DNA of 64,000 bases. It comes from Flavobacteriales bacterium. GTDB taxonomy: Bacteria > Bacteroidota > Bacteroidia > UBA10329. Shown piece after piece: positions 51,436 through 60,262 of this stretch (its first letter is position 1; each line of letters starts with the position of its first letter). The position numbers and the translations under genes were made by a program. The notes under the pieces were generated by a model that saw only the letters and a list, made by a program, of their open reading frames with translations, made no database searches and had not been told where the DNA came from. Location of the stretch: positions 1 through 64,000 of the forward strand of contig JACJZQ010000017.1 of assembly GCA_020635495.1 (NCBI GenBank), given 5' to 3'.

Positions 51436-51894
51436 ATGAAACGTAGCTTTTTTGCCATTGTGGGTGTCATTGGTTTGGCCCTTGTTGTACTGAATTCGTG
51501 TGAAGTGATCGTGGATTTTGGTTTGAAAGATGCAACCTATGAGTTGTACGAGGCCAGAATTCCAGGCGAGTTTGAGGGTAACGCTTTGCACCTGATGCTT
51601 CCCGGGTATGTGGAGAATGACCCAGCTTACAGATACATCATCCATTTTTATGATAACGACAGGTGCACTGGAACATATTACGCTGCAGACACTGTTAATT
51701 ATGAAGTGGAAGGAACATGGAGTTTGCCAATGCACGATGTATTGAGAATAGCCCTTGATAATTATGCCGATGGCGATTTTCTCATGACGAAGTTGGAGAA
51801 GGATATTTTCTTCCTCAGCACAGATGTGAACCTTCTTAACATCATTCAGCCAGATACCATTCCGCTGGATTTTTATATCAAACGATCTCACTGA
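51436..51894 (+). CDS. lipoprotein of unknown function
   Basis: A 152-residue predicted lipoprotein with signal peptide MKRSFFAIVGVIGLALVVLN and a Cys at 22 (LNSC). The body is beta-rich with no motif I recognise. Its TGA overlaps the next ATG (TGATG), coupling it to the GMC oxidoreductase, so it may be an envelope partner for that pathway, which is inference. Confidence 0.65.
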   Translation: MKRSFFAIVGVIGLALVVLNSCEVIVDFGLKDATYELYEARIPGEFEGNALHLMLPGYVENDPAYRYIIHFYDNDRCTGTYYAADTVNYEVEGTWSLPMHDVLRIALDNYADGDFLMTKLEKDIFFLSTDVNLLNIIQPDTIPLDFYIKRSH

Positions 51895-53510
51895 TGGCAG
51901 AGGAAAAGATTTACGACCATATCGTGGTCGGTTCAGGATTTGGAGGAAGTGTTTCTGCTATGCGTCTTTCTGAAAAAGGCTATGACGTTCTGGTGCTCGA
52001 AATGGGAAAAAGATGGGAATCAAAAGACTTTCCCAAGAGCAATTGGAACATTAGAAAATTCCTGTGGGCACCTGCCATCAAAGCGTTTGGAATTCAGAAA
52101 ATCAACTTTCTGAATAAAATCATGATTCTGGGAGGTGCAGGAGTTGGTGGTGGAAGTTTGGTTTACGCCAATACACATATGTTCCCACCCGATGCGTTTT
52201 TTAACAACCCTGTTTGGTCAGGTATCAGAAATTGGAAGGAAACACTGGCTCCGTTTTACGAAAGAGCACGCTTCATGCTCGGTAGTTCCAAATATGAAAA
52301 AGAAGGCCCTGAGGATGAAGTCTTGAAGCAGATAGCCAAAGACATGGGCAAGGAAGATACATACAAGCCTGTTGACCATATTGGTGTTTATCTCGGTGAT
52401 CGAAAAGTAGAGAAGGATCCTTACTTCAACGGACTTGGACCAAAGCGGAAGGGTTGTATCGAATGCGCCAATTGTATGGTCGGTTGTCGGTACAACTCCA
52501 AGAACACGCTCGACAAAAATTATCTCTGGTTTGCAGAAGAATGGGGTGCCAAAGTGGAAGCTGAAACCAAAGTGGTGAAGGTGGAATACATCGATGGATT
52601 GTATCACGTGCACACCGAATCGTCAACTTCTTGGTTCAGTAAGAATAAACGCGTTTTTAAGAGCCGAGGAATTGTGTTCTCAGCAGGAGTTCTTGGCACA
52701 TTGAAGCTACTTTTCCGTCAGAAAGAGGAGTTTAAAACACTCCCGAACATCTCAGATAAACTGGGCGCAAATCTTCGAACTAATTCCGAATCGCTCTGCG
52801 GAATTGCAGGCATCGAGAAGAAGATGAATCACGGTGTAGCCATCAGTCGGGTTTTTGAACCAGACCCCAATACGCACATCGAGTTGGTGAAATATGGAGA
52901 CGGTTCTGGAATGATGGGACTGCTATCCGTCATTGCCGCTGGCGATGGGCCAGCTCCCGTCAGAACCATCAAAATGCTTTGGAATTTTATCACAAGTCCT
53001 AGAAAGGTTTGGAATGTGGTAAGAAGGGAATTCGCAGAACATTCCATCATACTATTGGTCATGCAATCGTTGGATAACGCGTTGCAGATGAAATGGAGCA
53101 GAGGTCTATTTGGAGGGAGTTTGGAAGTGGCAAGCGGAGACAACGTTCAAGTGCCAGCTTACATAGATGTTGGTCAGAATGTGATGCATCGCTACGCGGA
53201 AATAACGGGCGGAACGGCCATGAATGCCACCACAGAAGTTCTATTCAACATGTCGAGCACCGCACACATTTTAGGTGGTTGTCCCATGGGAGTGACGCCT
53301 GAAGAAGGCGTTGTGAACGATAAGTTCGAGGTTCACGGCTACCCGAATATGCGGGTGCTGGATGGTTCCATCATTCCCTGCAATTTGGGTGTGAATCCGA
53401 GTCTGTCAATTACCGCTTTAAGCGAATATGCTATGAGCCACGTGCCTGATAAAGAAGGTAACACTCGCCTCACATTGGAACAACAAATGGCTGCTAACTC
53501 TGCCTCATGA
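51894..53510 (+). CDS. GMC-family flavin oxidoreductase (cholesterol-oxidase-like)
   Basis: A 538-residue FAD enzyme. The N-terminal dinucleotide fold is DHIVVGSGFGGSVSAMRLSE with LVLEMGKRW; MILGGAGVGGGSLVYANTH follows, and the C-terminal HILGGCPMGV and DGSIIPCNLGVNPSLSITAL are the GMC_oxred_C blocks. A Cys cluster GCIECANCMVGCRYNSKNTL (residues about 187-206) is shared with a cholesterol-oxidase-like branch of the family. It oxidises an alcohol, possibly a sterol, polyprenol or sugar; the substrate is unknown. There is no signal peptide. It overlaps the phosphatase gene by four bases (ATGA). Confidence 0.86.
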   Translation: MAEEKIYDHIVVGSGFGGSVSAMRLSEKGYDVLVLEMGKRWESKDFPKSNWNIRKFLWAPAIKAFGIQKINFLNKIMILGGAGVGGGSLVYANTHMFPPDAFFNNPVWSGIRNWKETLAPFYERARFMLGSSKYEKEGPEDEVLKQIAKDMGKEDTYKPVDHIGVYLGDRKVEKDPYFNGLGPKRKGCIECANCMVGCRYNSKNTLDKNYLWFAEEWGAKVEAETKVVKVEYIDGLYHVHTESSTSWFSKNKRVFKSRGIVFSAGVLGTLKLLFRQKEEFKTLPNISDKLGANLRTNSESLCGIAGIEKKMNHGVAISRVFEPDPNTHIELVKYGDGSGMMGLLSVIAAGDGPAPVRTIKMLWNFITSPRKVWNVVRREFAEHSIILLVMQSLDNALQMKWSRGLFGGSLEVASGDNVQVPAYIDVGQNVMHRYAEITGGTAMNATTEVLFNMSSTAHILGGCPMGVTPEEGVVNDKFEVHGYPNMRVLDGSIIPCNLGVNPSLSITALSEYAMSHVPDKEGNTRLTLEQQMAANSAS

Positions 53511-54571
53511 AAACCACCTTTTCCCTCCTTGGGCTATTCATTTTCTCCTTCGCGATAGCCCAGAACCAAAACGAACCATTCTGTGGCCGGATCAACGAGA
53601 ATGTTGATGTGAAATCGGTTTCCATCATCGGATTCGGGTCTTGCGCCAGCCAAGAAAAGCCGCAACCTATTCTACTGAAAGTGGCCAATAGGAACCCTGA
53701 TGTGTTCTGTTGGTTGGGAGACAATATCTATGGCGATACCAGATCGATGAAGGTGATGCGAAAAAAGTACACCAAACTCGGCTGCAAGGAAGAATTCCGC
53801 AAGCTGAATGAACAGGCATTTTTCCTTTCTACTTGGGATGACCATGATTATGGCGCCAATGATGCTGGCAAAGAGTATGCGAAAAAGAAAGAGTCGAAAG
53901 AGGTATTCTTGGATTTTTGGTGCGAGCCTGAATCTTCGGAAAGAAGGAATCACGAAGGAATATATCACAGCAGGATTTTCGGACCAGAAGGTCAGCGTGT
54001 TCAGTTCATTATGTTGGACACACGCTCATTCCGCGATCCGCTGGAGCGCAAGGTGGCCCCAATATGGAAAAACGCCTATCAGCCAATCGATGATCCGTCA
54101 AAGACAATTCTTGGAAAAGAGCAATGGACGTGGCTACAGAACGTGCTTCAAGAACCGGCAGAATTGCGCATTGTAATGAGCAGTATTCAGTTTGGAATTA
54201 CGTACAACGGCTGGGAAGCTTGGACCAACTTTCCGCACGAAAAACAACGGTTCATTGACCTGATAAAGCAGACCAAGGCCAACGGTGTGATTTTCATTAG
54301 CGGAGATGTGCATTCTGCCGATTTTTCTAAACAACCGGTTGAAGGCGGCTATCCGTTGTACGACCTTACATCGAGCGGCATTACGCAAGAGTGGGCCAAT
54401 GTGGAGGAGAACCTGAATCGGATTGCTGGACAGCCTTACAGCCCAAACAATGCTGGAATAATTGAGATCGACTGGAATCAGAAAGACCCGATTCTAACGT
54501 TCAACATCATTGATGTGAATGGGACGGTAGTAAAAAGCCACGAGACGAGGTTAAGCGAGCTTCAGTTCTGA
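53507..54571 (+). CDS. PhoD-like exported phosphatase
   Basis: A 354-residue PhoD-like metallophosphatase. Signal peptide MKTTFSLLGLFIFSFAIAQ, then GFGSCASQEKPQP, CWLGDNIYGDT, STWDDHDYGAND, LDTRSFRD and ISGDVHSADF, which provide the metal ligands. It has no N-terminal PhoD domain and no T9SS sorting domain, so it is shorter than the PhoD enzyme at 18816-20651 and is likely periplasmic. It is the third gene of the lipoprotein-GMC-phosphatase operon. Its end overlaps the convergent symporter by 21 bases. Confidence 0.87.
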   Translation: MKTTFSLLGLFIFSFAIAQNQNEPFCGRINENVDVKSVSIIGFGSCASQEKPQPILLKVANRNPDVFCWLGDNIYGDTRSMKVMRKKYTKLGCKEEFRKLNEQAFFLSTWDDHDYGANDAGKEYAKKKESKEVFLDFWCEPESSERRNHEGIYHSRIFGPEGQRVQFIMLDTRSFRDPLERKVAPIWKNAYQPIDDPSKTILGKEQWTWLQNVLQEPAELRIVMSSIQFGITYNGWEAWTNFPHEKQRFIDLIKQTKANGVIFISGDVHSADFSKQPVEGGYPLYDLTSSGITQEWANVEENLNRIAGQPYSPNNAGIIEIDWNQKDPILTFNIIDVNGTVVKSHETRLSELQF

Positions 54572-56011
54572 TTTCTTCGATACTAGCAACAGCCCTACAA
54601 AGGTCAACGCTCCGTTCAGAATTAGTAGTTCAAATCCGAATTTGTACCCGCCAAGCCATGCTTCAGAATTGGCGTTGATGATGTAAGTGAGTACAGGCGA
54701 TGCCAAGCAAACAATTGGCACCAGTCTGTCCCGCACTTTCACTTTCGTAAAAAGCCCAAAAGCGTAAAGTCCCAGCAGCGGGCCGTAGGTGTATCCGGCT
54801 ACGCGGAAAACAGCACTGATAACGCTTTCATCATTCACCCAACGGAAGATCATGATGGTCAGCACCAGCAGGCCCGACATCAGAACGTGCACTTGTTTTC
54901 TGAGTTTGACTCTGTCCTGTTCTGGTTTCTTTTCGATGTCAAGGATGTCAACGCAAGCAGAAGTTGTAAGGGCAGCTAAAGCTGAGTCTGCGCTGGAATA
55001 GGCGGCCGCCACCAGACCTAGAATGAATAAAACACCAACTATTACGGGTAATTCCCCGCTGGTTGCAAGGAGCGCATAGAGGTTGTCGGTCTTATCCGGA
55101 ATGGCAATTCCCTTTGCGTTGGAATAGATGTAAAGCAATGCGCCCAAGGCCAAGAAGAAAAGGTTCACAAATACCAGCACAATGCTGAAGGTGAACATGT
55201 TTTTCTGGGCCTCGCCAATGTTTTTGCAGCTGAGGTTTTTTTGCATCATGTCCTGGTCCAGCCCGGTCATTACAATGGCGATGAAAGCACCCGCCAAAAA
55301 CTGTTTCACAAAGAATTTTGGTTGATTGGGGTCATCAAAAAAGAAGATCTTGGAATAGTCGCTTTCCTTGATGGTTGAGACCATTTCGCTGAAGCCAAAG
55401 CCTAGTTCCTGACTGATGATTCCAACCGTGAGAACTACTGCTAGCAGCATGAAAAGTGTTTGGAGCGTATCCGTCCAAATAATGGTTTTGATGCCGCCTT
55501 CTGCCGTATACAACCAGATAAAAACGATGGTGCCAATTACCGTTGCGATGAACGGAATTCCCCACGCATCGAAGATGGTGAGTTGCAGAACTCCAGCCAC
55601 CAGATACAGTCTGAATGATGCGCCAATTGTTCGCGATAGCAGAAAGAAAGACGCACCCGTTTTGTAGCTGGCGGTGCCGAAACGGTCTTCCAAATACGTG
55701 TAAATGGAAGTTAGGTTGAGTCGATAATACAACGGCATGAGCACCGTGGCAATGACGGTGTAACCGACCAGATAACCCAGCACCATTTGCATATAGCTGA
55801 ATTGCGATGTTCCCACCCATCCCGGAACGGAAATGAACGTAACACCACTTAGACTGGTGCCGATCATTCCGAAGGCAACGATCCACCAAGGAGATTGCTT
55901 GTTGCCAATAAAAAAGGAGTTGTTGTCGGCACCCTTTGAGGTGATCTTGCCTATGACAAAAAGCACCACAAAATAGATGGCAACAATAGAGAGAATGAGC
56001 GATGGAGACAT
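54551..56011 (-). CDS. sodium:solute symporter (SSS family)
   Basis: A 486-residue membrane protein with about 13 hydrophobic segments. Family blocks are FFIGNKQSPWWIVAFGMIGT, SGVTFISVPGW, YRLNLTSIYTYLEDRFG and LGLVAAAYSSADSALAALTT, where the last carries the sodium-site serines. The solute (sugar, acetate, proline, sialic acid) cannot be determined. It is convergent with the phosphatase operon and divergent from the GT-A gene. Confidence 0.9.
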   Translation of the reverse strand: MSPSLILSIVAIYFVVLFVIGKITSKGADNNSFFIGNKQSPWWIVAFGMIGTSLSGVTFISVPGWVGTSQFSYMQMVLGYLVGYTVIATVLMPLYYRLNLTSIYTYLEDRFGTASYKTGASFFLLSRTIGASFRLYLVAGVLQLTIFDAWGIPFIATVIGTIVFIWLYTAEGGIKTIIWTDTLQTLFMLLAVVLTVGIISQELGFGFSEMVSTIKESDYSKIFFFDDPNQPKFFVKQFLAGAFIAIVMTGLDQDMMQKNLSCKNIGEAQKNMFTFSIVLVFVNLFFLALGALLYIYSNAKGIAIPDKTDNLYALLATSGELPVIVGVLFILGLVAAAYSSADSALAALTTSACVDILDIEKKPEQDRVKLRKQVHVLMSGLLVLTIMIFRWVNDESVISAVFRVAGYTYGPLLGLYAFGLFTKVKVRDRLVPIVCLASPVLTYIINANSEAWLGGYKFGFELLILNGALTFVGLLLVSKKSELKLA

Positions 56012-56089
56012 GATTCGAATTTATTGCAGCGCAGTGGTCATTTAACGTTGGTCGGCTTGAGTTATTCAACCTATGTTTGTGCGTAACCC

Positions 56090-56914
56090 ATGGTAACATT
56101 CGTTTATCTAGCACATTCTCAGGAGCGTTTCAGGAGGCAAACGGTGTTCTCCATCCTTTCAATGATGGAATACCTACAGCCATCTGATTTGCCGCACCGA
56201 ATCGTTGTTTACACCGACAAACCAGATCATTTTCAGCTATTGGAAGTTGAAACCGTTCCTATTACAGAAAGAATGCTGATAGAATGGAAGGGCGACATCG
56301 ACTTTGTACATCGGACGAAGATCTGCGTGATGCTGGATGCCGCTGAACGCTTTTCGGGCAAATTGATGTTTTTGGACAGTGACAATTGTTTGTTCAGAAA
56401 TCCGGTAGATTTTCTCCGGAATTGGAGTGATGACACCGTTATTATGGAGAAGTTGGAATACGTGTTGAACTCTCCAGCCGACCGAGTTGGAGAGAAGTAT
56501 AAACGATTCTTCGAAAACACCAACGGCTTTGCCGGTTATGACGTTGGAATGAACCAGAACTGCTGGAATTCTGGCATCATCGGTCTACCCGAATCTGCTC
56601 ACGAAAAGTTACTAGATGTGCTTAAGGTTTGTGACGCAATGCATTCAAAATTCAACAAGCACCTGTCTGAACAAATGGCCTTCAGTATAGTAATGAGTAA
56701 GCATTTTAAGGTAAAGCCGTTCAAGGATTACACCTACCATTGGTTCGGGCACGGACAGGCCATCAATGCTATTGTAGAACGGGTTTTAGTGAATTTCGAA
56801 ACGCAGAACTTGAATGACCTGATTCTGAGCGTAGCGGCCGTGAAAGAGGAGGTCAGAAACGCACCGCTCAATCGAAACAAATTACCGTGGTACAAACGGT
56901 GGTTCAGTTCTTAG
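56090..56914 (+). CDS. GT-A fold glycosyltransferase-like protein
   Basis: A 274-residue cytoplasmic protein resembling nucleotide-diphospho-sugar transferases of the GT8/GT24 type. It starts VTFVYLAHSQERFRRQTVFS, and the DxD metal-binding motif is in GKLMFLDSDNCLFRNP (residues about 90-105). NSGIIGLPESAHEKLLDV and YHWFGHGQAINAIV are further conserved blocks. Donor and acceptor are unknown. It sits next to a convergent sulfotransferase gene, overlapping it by 11 bases, which suggests surface-glycan work for the pair, though on opposite strands. Confidence 0.72.
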   Translation: MVTFVYLAHSQERFRRQTVFSILSMMEYLQPSDLPHRIVVYTDKPDHFQLLEVETVPITERMLIEWKGDIDFVHRTKICVMLDAAERFSGKLMFLDSDNCLFRNPVDFLRNWSDDTVIMEKLEYVLNSPADRVGEKYKRFFENTNGFAGYDVGMNQNCWNSGIIGLPESAHEKLLDVLKVCDAMHSKFNKHLSEQMAFSIVMSKHFKVKPFKDYTYHWFGHGQAINAIVERVLVNFETQNLNDLILSVAAVKEEVRNAPLNRNKLPWYKRWFSS

Positions 56915-57536
56915 CAGCGTTGGCTTTCGGAAATGGTTGTTCTGGTTGAGGCTTTTCAAGAAATGGACACAATTTTTCCCAGCCATCACCATTCGGGATA
57001 TTCATGACAAGCAAATCGTTTGGCCGATTGGCGAAATACGATTTCACATCCTTCAGATGATTCAAATAGGCCTCTTGAAAAAGAGCCGAATCAAATCGGT
57101 TGGCACCGTACATGTCCAAATGCAACTGCTGCCATTTGAAAAACTGGTGGTTTTCCTTAGCGAAGAATTTGGAACAAGAGCGCAACCAAGACTCCTCATC
57201 TCTAACTGTAAGAATGAACTTTGAATTCGGAAATGCCGCATCCAATTCGCGGTAGAAGCGGGCGGTAGGAAGGTCGGTCAATGCATCAAAATCCTCTTCG
57301 CTCGGTTGTTTGAAGACCAATTCATTCGTTGTGTTGTGGGTAAAATCAGGAAACAATGGTTTTGATGCACCAAGTTCCTTTCCCCATTTACTCAGCCGGT
57401 ATTTCAGCTTTGCATGCAGCGAAGAATTCGCCATGATCTTCGGGAAATGAATGGAGCGGTACCCAAGAATTTCCAGCGCTTCGTTAAGGCTGGAAGTGCC
57501 TGTCCGAGAAAGTCCAATTCCGAATATTTTACCCAC
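56904..57536 (-). CDS. sulfotransferase family protein
   Basis: A 210-residue PAPS-dependent sulfotransferase-like protein. The 5'-phosphosulfate loop is GIGLSRTGTSSLNEAL at the N terminus, and the 3'-phosphate-binding segment FILTVRDEESWLRS (residues about 115-128). GTG at 57536 is preferred because it begins VGKIFGIGLSRTG; the ATG at 57593 would adjoin the recR ATG and overlap recR's promoter. The acceptor is unknown; sulfation of a surface sugar, lipid or peptide is possible. Confidence 0.75.
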   Translation of the reverse strand: MGKIFGIGLSRTGTSSLNEALEILGYRSIHFPKIMANSSLHAKLKYRLSKWGKELGASKPLFPDFTHNTTNELVFKQPSEEDFDALTDLPTARFYRELDAAFPNSKFILTVRDEESWLRSCSKFFAKENHQFFKWQQLHLDMYGANRFDSALFQEAYLNHLKDVKSYFANRPNDLLVMNIPNGDGWEKLCPFLEKPQPEQPFPKANAAKN

Positions 57537-57580
57537 GCACCGAAAGTATCCAAATTCCAAATTACCATCACCGAACTCGT

Positions 57581-57588
57581 TATCTTCG
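57581..57588 (+). promoter_or_regulatory. probable -7 box of recR
   Basis: TATCTTCG has one mismatch to TAnnTTTG and ends five bases before the recR ATG, implying a very short leader. Confidence 0.4.
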
Positions 57589-57593
57589 CCCAT

Positions 57594-58211
57594 ATGAATC
57601 TCGTTTCAAAAGTTCTTCAGCAAGCGGTAGACGAATTTGCGCAATTGCCGGGGGTTGGTCATAAAACAGCCTTCCGGTTTGTGCTGCATCTGTTGAAGAA
57701 AGAACCCGAGGAGTTGAGAAAGTTCGGAAACACGTTTCTCCAGCTGCAAGAACAGGTGAGATACTGCACCGACTGCTTCAACATTACCGATAAGGATGTT
57801 TGCGATATCTGCGCTGACCACAGACGCGACAGAACCACCATTTGTGTGGTAGAGGATATTCGTGATGTGGTTTCCATTGAGAATACCGATCAGTACAAAG
57901 GGCTTTATCATGTGCTCGGTGGTATCATCTCTCCGTTGGATGGAGTGGGCCCGAGTGACCTGAACATTGCACCACTTTTGGAAAGGTTGCAATCGGGAGA
58001 ACCGAAGGAGGTCATTTTTGCTTTGAGCACAACTATGGAAGGCGATACGACCAACTTCTATTTATCGCGACAGCTACAGAAGTTTGATGTAAAACTGAGC
58101 ACGCTGGCCCGTGGGGTTTCTGTTGGCGGAGGTTTGGAATATACGGATGAGTTGACGCTCGGTCGCTCGTTGGTAAATCGTGTGCCTTACGAAAATACGT
58201 TGGCCAAGTAA
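57594..58211 (+). CDS. recR: recombination mediator RecR
   Basis: A 205-residue protein that works with RecF and RecO to load RecA at gaps. The helix-hairpin-helix AQLPGVGHKTAFRFVLHLL, the zinc finger RYCTDCFNITDKDVCDIC, and the Toprim domain ICVVEDIRDVVSIENT, YHVLGGIISPLDGVGPSDL are all present. The ATG at 57594 matches the family's N terminus; a longer in-frame reading upstream is antisense to the sulfotransferase gene. Confidence 0.95.
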   Translation: MNLVSKVLQQAVDEFAQLPGVGHKTAFRFVLHLLKKEPEELRKFGNTFLQLQEQVRYCTDCFNITDKDVCDICADHRRDRTTICVVEDIRDVVSIENTDQYKGLYHVLGGIISPLDGVGPSDLNIAPLLERLQSGEPKEVIFALSTTMEGDTTNFYLSRQLQKFDVKLSTLARGVSVGGGLEYTDELTLGRSLVNRVPYENTLAK

Positions 58212-58268
58212 GCGTTACCGCCTCGATAATTCACTTATTCGGATATTCGCCACACCAAATTCACGGTT

Positions 58269-60209
58269 CTGAAACTCTCCATCGTCATCGTCAATTATAA
58301 TGTGCAGCATTTCTTGGAGCAATGCTTGCAATCGGTCATGACGGCCATCCAGAATGTTCCGTCAGAAGTTTTTGTGGTGGATAATAATTCTGTGGATGGA
58401 TCGGTGGCCATGGTCGCTTCCAAATTTCCTTCGGTTCAACTCATTGCTAATAAAGACAATGTTGGGTTCTCTAAGGCCAACAATCAAGCTATGAGAATGG
58501 CGAAAGGGGAGTACGTGCTGCTGCTCAATCCTGACACGTTGGTAGAAGCAGATACATTTGAGAAGGTCGTCCAGTTCATGGATGAACATCCAGATGCCGG
58601 TGGACTGGGAATCAACATGGTCGATGGCAAAGGGAATTTCCTTCCAGAAAGCAAACGCAGCCTGCCAACGCCAGAGGTGGCGTTCTACAAGATCTTTGGG
58701 TTGAGTTGGCTTTTCCCGAAGTCAAAACGGTTTGGGAAGTACCACCTTTCTTATTTGGATAAGGACAAAACGCATGAAATTGAGGTGCTTTCAGGTGCAT
58801 TCATGCTCATGCGCAAAGAGGCATTGGATAAGGTTGGCCTTTTGGATGAAGATTACTTCATGTACGGTGAGGATATCGACCTGTCTTATCGGATAATAAA
58901 GGGCGGTTACAAGAACTATTATTACCCAGAGGCACGTATTATCCATTACAAAGGAGAGAGTACCAAAAAAGGGAGTTTGAATTACGTGTTCGTGTTCTAC
59001 AATGCTATGGCCATTTTTGCCAAGAAGCATTTCTCGAAAGAGCGTGCGCGGATGTTTTCGTTGCTGATCAACTTCGCCATTTTACTGAGGGCGTCTGTTT
59101 CGGTAGCCAACCGCTTTGTAAAGCGAATCTCGTTACCATTGTTGGACGGAGCGTTGATCTACCTCGGGTTATTCGTCATTTCCAATTATTGGGAGACCTC
59201 TGTGAAGGTGGAAGAAGGGCTTCACTACCCGAAAGAGTTTTTCCTTTTTGTTTTGCCAGCATACGTGCTCATCTGGCTTGTTTCCATGCACTTTGCAGGC
59301 GGGTACGATAAGCCCGTAAAGCTTTCGAATGTTGTCCGCGGACTGGTGGCAGGTTCTGCACTCATTCTTATCGGTTATGGATTGATGGGAGAGGAGATCC
59401 GATTCAGTAGAGCGGTTATTCTTATCGGTTCCATTTGGACACTTGTCATCGTTCCATTAGTGAGAATGATCCTGCACCTGATGAAGGTTGATGGTTTCAA
59501 CCTGAACAGCGAAAAGACCAAACGTTTTCTGGTGGTCGGTTCTGGAGAGATAGACAGGGTTGAAAATCTACTCAAAGACACGTTTAAAACGCCTGGATTT
59601 ATTGGTAGATACGAGGTTGAAAAAGATGCTGACCTCTCAAAACTGGATGAGTATATCCGAATTCAGAAGATTGGAGAAGTGATATTCTGCGCGAAGGATA
59701 TTCCCGCGCAGCGAATCATAGATTGTATGACGCAGACCAGCTTCCCGGAGGTGGATTTTAAGATTGCGCCAAGCGAATCGATGTTCCTGATTGGAAGCAA
59801 CTCCATCAACACCGCTGGGGACCTCTACGCATTTGGAATGAATGCCATCAGTAAACCCACCAACAAGCGCGTTAAGCGACTGTTGGATGTTTTACTTTCG
59901 GTTCTGTTCCTGATTCTGAGTCCGATTATTCTGTGGCTCATGAAAAACCCGTTGGGTCTTTTCAAGAACATCGTTCTGGTTCTGGTAGGAAATAAGACCT
60001 GGGTCGGCTACATCAAAGACCTCAATGCAGACCAGAATTTTCAATTGCCTAAGATCGCAGATGCGGTTCTGAATCCGTTGGATGGATTGGAAGCTGGTCA
60101 GCCGGACGAAGAAGGCCTTTTGCGCCTCAATATGTTGTACGCCAAGGATTACCGCATTGCCAACGATCTGAATATCGTCTTCAAAGGTTTCCGTCAACTT
60201 GGTCGTTGA
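58269..60209 (+). CDS. family 2 glycosyltransferase fused to a sugar-phosphate-transferase-like domain
   Basis: A 646-residue membrane protein. The GT2 domain begins at KLSIVIVNYNVQHFLEQCL and includes VVDNNSVDGS, LLLNPDTLVE and DEDYFMYGEDIDLSYR (residues about 1-250). A run of membrane helices follows (about 270-400), then a Rossmann-like segment KRFLVVGSGEIDRVENLL and a C-terminal part like bacterial sugar transferases: KRLLDVLLSVLFLILSPI, VLVGNKTWVGY and LNMLYAKDYRIANDL. No ATG, GTG or TTG precedes the KLSIVIVNY strand in frame, so CTG at 58269 is the likely start; a GTG at 58302 would cut the first beta strand. It probably acts in surface polysaccharide or glycolipid assembly. Confidence 0.78.
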   Translation: MKLSIVIVNYNVQHFLEQCLQSVMTAIQNVPSEVFVVDNNSVDGSVAMVASKFPSVQLIANKDNVGFSKANNQAMRMAKGEYVLLLNPDTLVEADTFEKVVQFMDEHPDAGGLGINMVDGKGNFLPESKRSLPTPEVAFYKIFGLSWLFPKSKRFGKYHLSYLDKDKTHEIEVLSGAFMLMRKEALDKVGLLDEDYFMYGEDIDLSYRIIKGGYKNYYYPEARIIHYKGESTKKGSLNYVFVFYNAMAIFAKKHFSKERARMFSLLINFAILLRASVSVANRFVKRISLPLLDGALIYLGLFVISNYWETSVKVEEGLHYPKEFFLFVLPAYVLIWLVSMHFAGGYDKPVKLSNVVRGLVAGSALILIGYGLMGEEIRFSRAVILIGSIWTLVIVPLVRMILHLMKVDGFNLNSEKTKRFLVVGSGEIDRVENLLKDTFKTPGFIGRYEVEKDADLSKLDEYIRIQKIGEVIFCAKDIPAQRIIDCMTQTSFPEVDFKIAPSESMFLIGSNSINTAGDLYAFGMNAISKPTNKRVKRLLDVLLSVLFLILSPIILWLMKNPLGLFKNIVLVLVGNKTWVGYIKDLNADQNFQLPKIADAVLNPLDGLEAGQPDEEGLLRLNMLYAKDYRIANDLNIVFKGFRQLGR

Positions 60210-60235
60210 CCGTCATTCTTATACTTGCGATCGGT

Positions 60236-60243
60236 TATCTTTG
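60236..60243 (+). promoter_or_regulatory. -7 promoter box of the E2 gene
   Basis: TATCTTTG matches TAnnTTTG and lies 19 bases before the ATG at 60263. Confidence 0.55.
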
Positions 60244-60262
60244 CAATCCCAAAAAAGAAGCA

